Source of the DNA: Enorma phocaeensis
Lineage (GTDB): Bacteria; Actinomycetota; Coriobacteriia; Coriobacteriales; Coriobacteriaceae
NCBI RefSeq assembly: GCF_016901575.1
Contig: NZ_JACJKQ010000014.1
Span: 1-54,848 of the forward strand
Direction of reading: 5' to 3'
DNA length: 54,848 nucleotides
In this document: piece after piece, positions 49,832 through 54,848 of the stretch
How positions within the stretch are numbered: position 1 is the first letter of the stretch
Layout of the letters: the number at the start of each line of letters is the position of its first letter
Translations under genes and position numbers: made by a program
The notes under the pieces: generated by a model
Databases searched by the model: none
What the model was told of the DNA's origin: nothing
Seen by the model: the letters and a program-made list of their open reading frames with translations, nothing else

Positions 49832-49848
49832 ATCTCTCTGTAGTATAG

Positions 49849-50118
49849 CGCACGCCTGCCGGACGCCACGTGGGAGCAGAAGAAACGATCCTTTGGTGCG
49901 ACGCCGTCCCTGAGGCACGTCGCAACGCCTGAAACCTTCGTCGCGAATCCACCGCAAGCAAAACGGGGCACATCCGGCGACGGCGCCCCATCTCGGGCGC
50001 GGTGCAAGCGGCAGAATCGGCGACGTAACCGAGGGCGACCCCGCTTAACACGCGAGGCCGCCCTTGCAACACATCTATTGGGATTCCCGTCCACAGGCCG
50101 ACAGCCCAAAGAACGGCA
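49849..50118. other. Gap downstream of ppc
   Basis: About 270 bases with no supported gene or clear terminator; it links the end of ppc to the promoter of the HAD gene. Confidence 0.4.
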
Positions 50119-52956
50119 TCACCCCGTATTCTGGAGTCCTGCCGAGACGCCGGCAACGGTGGAGAGGATGAGCGACAGATACTTCGCCTTCGCCTCGTCC
50201 GCAAGCTCCTCTTGCTCGGCGCGGACGATGCGCAGCGCGCGCACCTGGGCAAGCGAGAGGGCGTCCACGTAAGGGTTGCGCACACGGACGGCGCGACCCA
50301 GCACATGGCGGTGCTCGAGCGGCCAGTCATCCCCTACGATGGCCAGCGCCCATTTGCGCGTAAGCATCATCTCGTCGTATACCTTGCGCGCGAGGTCCTC
50401 GCGGTCCCCCAGCGCCAGATACATCTTGGCGATGCGGCCATCGGTCTTGGCGATGGACATCTCGATGTTGTCGACGAAGGTCGAGAAGAGCGGCCATTCG
50501 CGATACGCCTGACGGAGCAGCTCAAGATCGCCGAGCTGCTCGCACGCGGTTCCCAGGCCATACCATGCGGCCAGGTTGATGCGCGCCTGCGACCACGAGA
50601 ACACCCACGGAATGGTGCGCAGGTCGTCGAGCGACTGGGCGCCCAGGCCGCGCTTCGCCGGACGGCTGCCGATGGGCAGAAGGCCCACCTCGGTAAGCGG
50701 CGTCACCACCGAGAACCACGGAGCGAAGTCGTCGGCGTGAAGCAGGTCCAAGAAGTGCTCCTGGGCGACCGAGCTCAGCCGGTCGGCCATGGGTGCATAG
50801 CGCTCGGTCGTCTCCATGTTGGTGCGCTCCACCGACGGAGCAGAGTTGAGCAGGGTTGCCGCGGCAACCGACTCGATATGGCGCTCGGCAAGCACCGGGT
50901 TGCCGTAGCGCGCAAAGATGACCTCGCCCTGCTCGGTGACCTTGAAGAAGCAGTTGACCGAGCCCTTGGGCTGCGCGAGCACCGCTCGGTTAGCCGGGCC
51001 GCCGCCACGTCCCACGGCGCCTCCGCGACCATGCATGAGCACGAGATCGATGTCGTGCGCCTCGGCCCACTCGGCAATGCGGCACTGCGCGTCATGCAGC
51101 ACGAAGGTCGCGGTCACAGGGCCGGCGTCCTTGGAGGAATCGGAATAGCCCAGCATGACTTCCATCTTGCGACCCGTCGCGGCGAGGCGACGCTGGACAT
51201 CGGGCAGCTCAAGCATCTGGTCGAGCACGTTGGTGGCGTTCTCGAGGTCCTCGACCTGCTCGAAGAGCGGAATCACGTCGAGCGCGGGGACGTCCTCTGC
51301 ATGCGCGAAGGCAAGACGGGCAAGCTCGTAGACGTCGGCCACGTGCTGGGCGCTCTTCGTGAAAGAGATGATGTAGCGACGCGCCATCTTCTCGCCATAG
51401 CGGCGCTGGATGGAGCCGATGGCGCGGAAGGTGTCAAGCACCTCGCGCGTCATGGGGTCAAGCGGGCCGCCCTCGCCATGCAGGCCGTGCTCGCGGATAT
51501 CGGCGAGCGCGCGGGTGTGCACGAGCGAATGCTGACGGAACTCCATCTCGACCATGTGGAAGCCGAAGGTCTCGACCTGCCAGATGAGCGTCTGGACCGG
51601 GCCGTAGGCGGCGCGAGGGGCGCCCGCAGAGGCGAGCGAACGCTGCACGATGCGCAGGTCGGCGAGGAAGTCCTCGGGGGTCTTGTACATGGTGTCGACA
51701 TTGCGGCGAACCGTGGCGTCCAGTCGGTCGGCCATGACGAGCATGACGGCACGATGCGGCTCGGAGGCAGAGATCGCGTCGGCTCGCGCGGTGAGCACCT
51801 CGCTCATCTCGACCTGGTGGCTCCAAAGGTTGAGCAGCTCGTCGGACGGCTTCGTGTAGCGGGACTCAAGCGTGAGGTTGCGCGCCACGCGGCGGCACTT
51901 GTCGGCAAGCTTGTGCACCATGTGCGTGGCGAACTTTGCCGCGACCTCGCGGCTCACCTTTGCCGTGACGTTGGGGTTGCCGTCGCGGTCGGACCCGATC
52001 CAGCTGCCTGGATGGAAGAACGCCGGGCACACCGGAGGCACCGAACCCGCATACTCGCCGAGCACCCAGTCGTCGAAGCGGCGGTATACCTGGGGCACGG
52101 TGTCGAACAGCGTGTTGTCAAAGATGTCGATGATGGTGTCGGCCTCTTCGACCGGCGTGGGCTTCTTAATCGCCGTGGGGCTCGTACGCACCAGGGCGTC
52201 GATCTCCTGCAGCATATGGCGCTCGTTCTCCACCAGGGCCGAGCCGCCCAGGTGGGCATGCTCTTCCAGCAGGCGGGAGATGCGGCGAATCTTGCCCTCG
52301 ACGGCCTTGCGGCGCGCCTCGGTGGGATGCGCGGTGAATACGGGATGGAACTCGAGCTTGGCCAGAAGGCGCGTCGCGGCGCCTCCGCCCACCTCGTCGG
52401 TAAGCTGCTTGAACGCGACGGTGAGCTCGTTGGTGGCATCGACCTCGGCATCGAGGGTCACCTTGCGCTCGCGCTCATGCAGCGTCTGCACGCGATAGTT
52501 CTCCTCGGAGAGGTTCGCGAGATGGAAGAAGGAGGTGAAGGCACGGACCACCACCTGAGCCTGGTCGATGGTGAGCAGGTCCAGCAGCTTCACCGCATGG
52601 CGGAAGGCGCAGGCGCCCGCGGCGTCGGAGGTTGGAATGCCCTGCTCGTCGGTCGGCTCGTCAGCGGCCTCGGCTCCCGGGTCGCCGGCGTTGGCCTTGA
52701 TCACGTTGTTGAGCAACGTATCGAAGACGGCGCAGGTGTCGGCGTCATACTCCTTGAGCACGCGACGCTCCAGGCGCAGGAAGAGCGCAAGGCTGTCACG
52801 CAGGCCCTCGGGTAGGTCGATCTCTGAATAGGCCTCGATCGCGGCGTCGGTGTCGGCAGCGCCCAGATCGCGATCGCGGCGCGAAGCAGCCCGCATGCAG
52901 CAGGCGGCGTCGTCCCGCTTGTCGTCGCTGCGGTCGAGAGTGGTATGTTCGGCCAC
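50119..52956 (-). CDS. ppc: Phosphoenolpyruvate carboxylase
   Basis: A 945-residue PEP carboxylase that adds bicarbonate to PEP to give oxaloacetate, refilling the reductive branch in fermentation. Catalytic motifs are intact: VFTAHPTEARRKAV (catalytic His), GSWIGSDRDGNPNVT, MLGYSDSSKDAG, MHGRGGAVGRGGGP, and the C-terminal QNTG end that reaches the active site. A short N-terminal stretch of charged, low-conservation sequence precedes the core. The start is GTG at 52956, four bases after AAAGGGGG. A TATAAT box lies at 52995-53000. It is downstream of hisS but separated from it by a terminator. Confidence 0.97.
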   Translation of the reverse strand: MAEHTTLDRSDDKRDDAACCMRAASRRDRDLGAADTDAAIEAYSEIDLPEGLRDSLALFLRLERRVLKEYDADTCAVFDTLLNNVIKANAGDPGAEAADEPTDEQGIPTSDAAGACAFRHAVKLLDLLTIDQAQVVVRAFTSFFHLANLSEENYRVQTLHERERKVTLDAEVDATNELTVAFKQLTDEVGGGAATRLLAKLEFHPVFTAHPTEARRKAVEGKIRRISRLLEEHAHLGGSALVENERHMLQEIDALVRTSPTAIKKPTPVEEADTIIDIFDNTLFDTVPQVYRRFDDWVLGEYAGSVPPVCPAFFHPGSWIGSDRDGNPNVTAKVSREVAAKFATHMVHKLADKCRRVARNLTLESRYTKPSDELLNLWSHQVEMSEVLTARADAISASEPHRAVMLVMADRLDATVRRNVDTMYKTPEDFLADLRIVQRSLASAGAPRAAYGPVQTLIWQVETFGFHMVEMEFRQHSLVHTRALADIREHGLHGEGGPLDPMTREVLDTFRAIGSIQRRYGEKMARRYIISFTKSAQHVADVYELARLAFAHAEDVPALDVIPLFEQVEDLENATNVLDQMLELPDVQRRLAATGRKMEVMLGYSDSSKDAGPVTATFVLHDAQCRIAEWAEAHDIDLVLMHGRGGAVGRGGGPANRAVLAQPKGSVNCFFKVTEQGEVIFARYGNPVLAERHIESVAAATLLNSAPSVERTNMETTERYAPMADRLSSVAQEHFLDLLHADDFAPWFSVVTPLTEVGLLPIGSRPAKRGLGAQSLDDLRTIPWVFSWSQARINLAAWYGLGTACEQLGDLELLRQAYREWPLFSTFVDNIEMSIAKTDGRIAKMYLALGDREDLARKVYDEMMLTRKWALAIVGDDWPLEHRHVLGRAVRVRNPYVDALSLAQVRALRIVRAEQEELADEAKAKYLSLILSTVAGVSAGLQNTG

Positions 52957-52994
52957 ATTGCCCCCTTTCAAGTGCTTGTTCGCACGCGACACAC

Positions 52995-53000
52995 ATTATA
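52995..53000 (-). promoter_or_regulatory. Perfect -10 box of ppc
   Basis: TATAAT on the minus strand, 39 bases before the ppc start codon. No good -35 is present at 16-18 bases, which may mean an activator is needed. Confidence 0.6.
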
Positions 53001-53182
53001 CGGAACTTGCCCCGTCCAATGTGAAGCCCTAGTGAAATGGCGAAAGGTTTACAAGTGCCGCTCGGCGGCCGGTGGGTTTTTTCGGCCGATGGGAGCGGGC
53101 GCCGGCGGAACCCCCAACAAGGCCGCGTGTCCGCGTCTTGGCAAGTGCAGGCGTCGACGTGGCGGCGCGCCGCCGAGCAGCC

Positions 53183-53244
53183 AAAAAAACGAGCAGCCCG
53201 GCACGGGCGCCACCGATGCGGGGGCGCGGCGCACCAGGCTGCTC
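53183..53244 (-). terminator. Terminator of hisS
   Basis: A stem pairs GAGCAGCC (53191-53198) with GGCTGCTC (53237-53244), enclosing a further GC-rich stem, and is followed by GTTTTTTT on the minus strand, 45 bases past the hisS stop codon. Confidence 0.88.
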
Positions 53245-53288
53245 AAAAACTCAGCCCTGTATGTCTTCGATGCCGTCGGGCGCACTCG

Positions 53289-54602
53289 TCACAGACGCTC
53301 GCGCACGGCGTCGACGACGCCGTCGACGTCGACGAGGGATTCCTCATGGCTCACCATGTCGCGCAGGCGCACCTTTCCCTGGGCGAGCTCGTCTCCGCCA
53401 AGCACCACCACCAGGCGCGCGCCCAGCTTATCGGCCTGCTTGAACTGGCTCTTGAGCGAACGCCCCTGGTAGTCGGCCTCCGTGCGCACGCCTGCGGCAC
53501 GAAGCTCACGAGCGACGGAGAACACCCGACCGCGCAGCTCGGACCCGGCGTTTGCAACATATACGCAGCCCTCCGGCTCTCCGCCCATCTGCACGCCCTG
53601 GGCCTCCAGTGCCAGCATCACGCGTTCAAACCCGACGGCGAAGCCCACGCCCGGGGTCGGCTTGCCGCCCTCAAGCTCGACAAGTCCGTCGTAGCGACCG
53701 CCGCCGCCGATAGATCCCACGCCGGCACCCGGCGCCTCGACCTCGAACACGGTGCGGGTGTAGTAGTCCAGGCCGCGCACGAGCGTAGGATCCTCCACAT
53801 AGGAGATGCCCGCCTCATCGAGGTAGCGCTTCACCTGCTCGTAGTGCTCGCGGCACTCGTTGCATAGGTTGTCCGGCGCCAGCGGTGCGTCCTTCATGAC
53901 CTCGCGGCAATGGTCGTTCTTGCAGTCGAAGACACGCAGCGGGTTCACCTCGGCGCGCTCGCGGCACTCGTCGCACATCTCGTCCGCATGGTCCAAGATG
54001 AACGAACGCACCTTCTCGCGGTATGCCGGACGGCACGCCGGGTCTCCCATGGAGTTGATGAGCAGGCGCAGCTGCGACAGATCGAAGCCGAGACGACGGT
54101 AGAACTCCATGAGCATGATGATGCATTCGGCATCTGCCGCAGGATCGGGCGCGCCCAGCCATTCGATTCCCACCTGGTGGAACTGACGCAGACGCCCCTT
54201 CTGCGGGCGCTCGCCGCGGAACATCGCCTCTGCGTAGTAGAGCTTCACCGGGCTTGCACCCTGGGGCACCAGATTGTTCTCGACAACCGCACGCACCACG
54301 CCCGCCGTGCCCTCGGGGCGAAGCGCCAGGCGCTGCTTGGGCTTGAGCTTGGCGTCGGTGCCCTCGTCGAGCACGCGCGCGAGGTTCGCGCCAGAAAACA
54401 CCCGGAACATCTCCTTGCGCACCACGTCGGTAGACTGGCCGATGCCGTGCACGAAGACATCGACCTGCTCGATGGCGGGCGTTTCCACCGGATCGAAACC
54501 GTATGGGCCGAACACCTCGGCCGCGACGTCTTGCATCTGCTGCCAGGCGCGCATCTCGCGCCCGATGAGATCTTTGGTTCCCTCTGCCTTTTGAGCCTGC
54601 AT
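53289..54602 (-). CDS. hisS: Histidine-tRNA ligase
   Basis: A 437-residue class II aminoacyl-tRNA synthetase. Motif 1 region around DVAAEVFGPYGFDPVETPAI, motif 2 with FRGERPQKGRLRQFHQVG, the HisRS signature LVRGLDYYTRTVFEV, motif 3 with GVGFAVGFERVMLAL, and a C-terminal anticodon-binding domain are all present. Four Cys (CDEC and CNEC with flanking Cys) in the insertion domain may bind zinc, as in some actinobacterial enzymes. The ATG at 54602 has AAAGGAGG upstream and a strong promoter at 54665-54693. Confidence 0.96.
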   Translation of the reverse strand: MQAQKAEGTKDLIGREMRAWQQMQDVAAEVFGPYGFDPVETPAIEQVDVFVHGIGQSTDVVRKEMFRVFSGANLARVLDEGTDAKLKPKQRLALRPEGTAGVVRAVVENNLVPQGASPVKLYYAEAMFRGERPQKGRLRQFHQVGIEWLGAPDPAADAECIIMLMEFYRRLGFDLSQLRLLINSMGDPACRPAYREKVRSFILDHADEMCDECRERAEVNPLRVFDCKNDHCREVMKDAPLAPDNLCNECREHYEQVKRYLDEAGISYVEDPTLVRGLDYYTRTVFEVEAPGAGVGSIGGGGRYDGLVELEGGKPTPGVGFAVGFERVMLALEAQGVQMGGEPEGCVYVANAGSELRGRVFSVARELRAAGVRTEADYQGRSLKSQFKQADKLGARLVVVLGGDELAQGKVRLRDMVSHEESLVDVDGVVDAVRERL

Positions 54603-54664
54603 GGCGGAAGCCTCCTTTGTGCGCCGAGCAGTGGCACCGTCGGCGGTCATCGTCGTTCCGCCAC

Positions 54665-54693
54665 ATTATATGGGCAGCATGGTGGGGTCGCAA
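54665..54693 (-). promoter_or_regulatory. Promoter of hisS
   Basis: On the minus strand, -35 TTGCGA (54688-54693), a 17-base spacer and a perfect -10 TATAAT (54665-54670). The expected start site lies about 55 bases before the ATG. Confidence 0.8.
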
Positions 54694-54848
54694 ACGCCAA
54701 CGACCGGCAAATCTTGTCATCCCCACTTCGCCGAGCACACCTCCTTGCCGAGCGACCTTCTTCGTCGAGCGCGCCCCTCGCCAGCCCTCCTCGAAGAGCC
54801 TCCTTGCTGAAGTCCCCTTCGCAACCCCTTGCCAGCCCCATCGCCAAC
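54694..54848. other. Right end of the window
   Basis: The last 155 bases contain no supported gene. Repeated short CTTGCCGAGC / CTTCGTCGAGC-like segments are present, but no complete element can be defined before the window ends. Confidence 0.4.

Noticed and set aside
53040-53110. Plus-strand terminator (GC-rich hairpin followed by GTTTTTT)
   Set aside because: No plus-strand gene ends there; the T run is probably part of the ppc/hisS gap without function on that strand.

Overview
The window is about 55 kb of GC-rich DNA with dense genes, mostly on the minus strand, short operons and good Shine-Dalgarno (SD) sites. The gene set points to an anaerobic high-GC actinobacterium of the class Coriobacteriia, most likely Collinsella or a close relative: an Rnf-type operon, feoA-feoA-feoB with a Cys-rich Feo protein, an orphan OmpR-type regulator beside a type I glutamine synthetase gene, PEP carboxylase, a GH1 phospho-glucosidase with an RpiR regulator, and several HAD phosphatases. 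This taxonomy is inferred from gene content only. Bases 1-19 are the Tn5 mosaic end used in sequencing libraries, so the left edge is an assembly artefact and the first gene is cut by it.

Layout. 1-6.5 kb: partial M32 carboxypeptidase, VanH-like D-2-hydroxyacid dehydrogenase, DMT permease, large M16 peptidase. 6.6-13.9 kb: metA, a Gfo/Idh/MocA oxidoreductase, recQ, a YitT membrane protein, a truncated HAD gene, a VOC protein. Between the oxidoreductase and recQ lies a mirror-symmetric array of six 26-nt elements at 52-nt spacing. 14-17.3 kb: 6-phospho-beta-glucosidase divergent from its likely RpiR regulator, with repeated GATACGT operators, then a gene-free stretch bounded by a long inverted repeat. 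17.3-22.4 kb: Bax inhibitor-like protein, MFS transporter, a fused moaC-mobB, and moaA. 22.5-30.6 kb: marR plus a heterodimeric ABC exporter, ligA, a toxin relic, and a membrane-anchored XRE regulator.

30.7-35.2 kb: an rnfC-D-G-E-A operon. It has no rnfB; the last gene is a 59-residue single-helix protein. By eye, RnfA and RnfE both lack the four cysteines that hold the intramembrane [2Fe-2S] cluster in known Rnf/NQR complexes. RnfC keeps its two 4Fe-4S motifs, and RnfD and RnfG keep their flavin-attachment threonines. This looks like a re-wired Rnf-like redox complex and is the most unusual system in the window.

35.6-40.5 kb: dCMP deaminase, HtrA-type protease, a GlnR-like orphan regulator, and a glutamine synthetase homologue in which three of six metal ligands appear replaced. 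40.6-45.4 kb: a decayed PTS EIIC gene, a long perfect-type hairpin, and the ferrous iron uptake operon. 45.4-54.8 kb: manA, aspS, a complete HAD phosphatase behind a palindromic operator, ppc and hisS. No rRNA, tRNA, CRISPR array or complete insertion sequence was seen.
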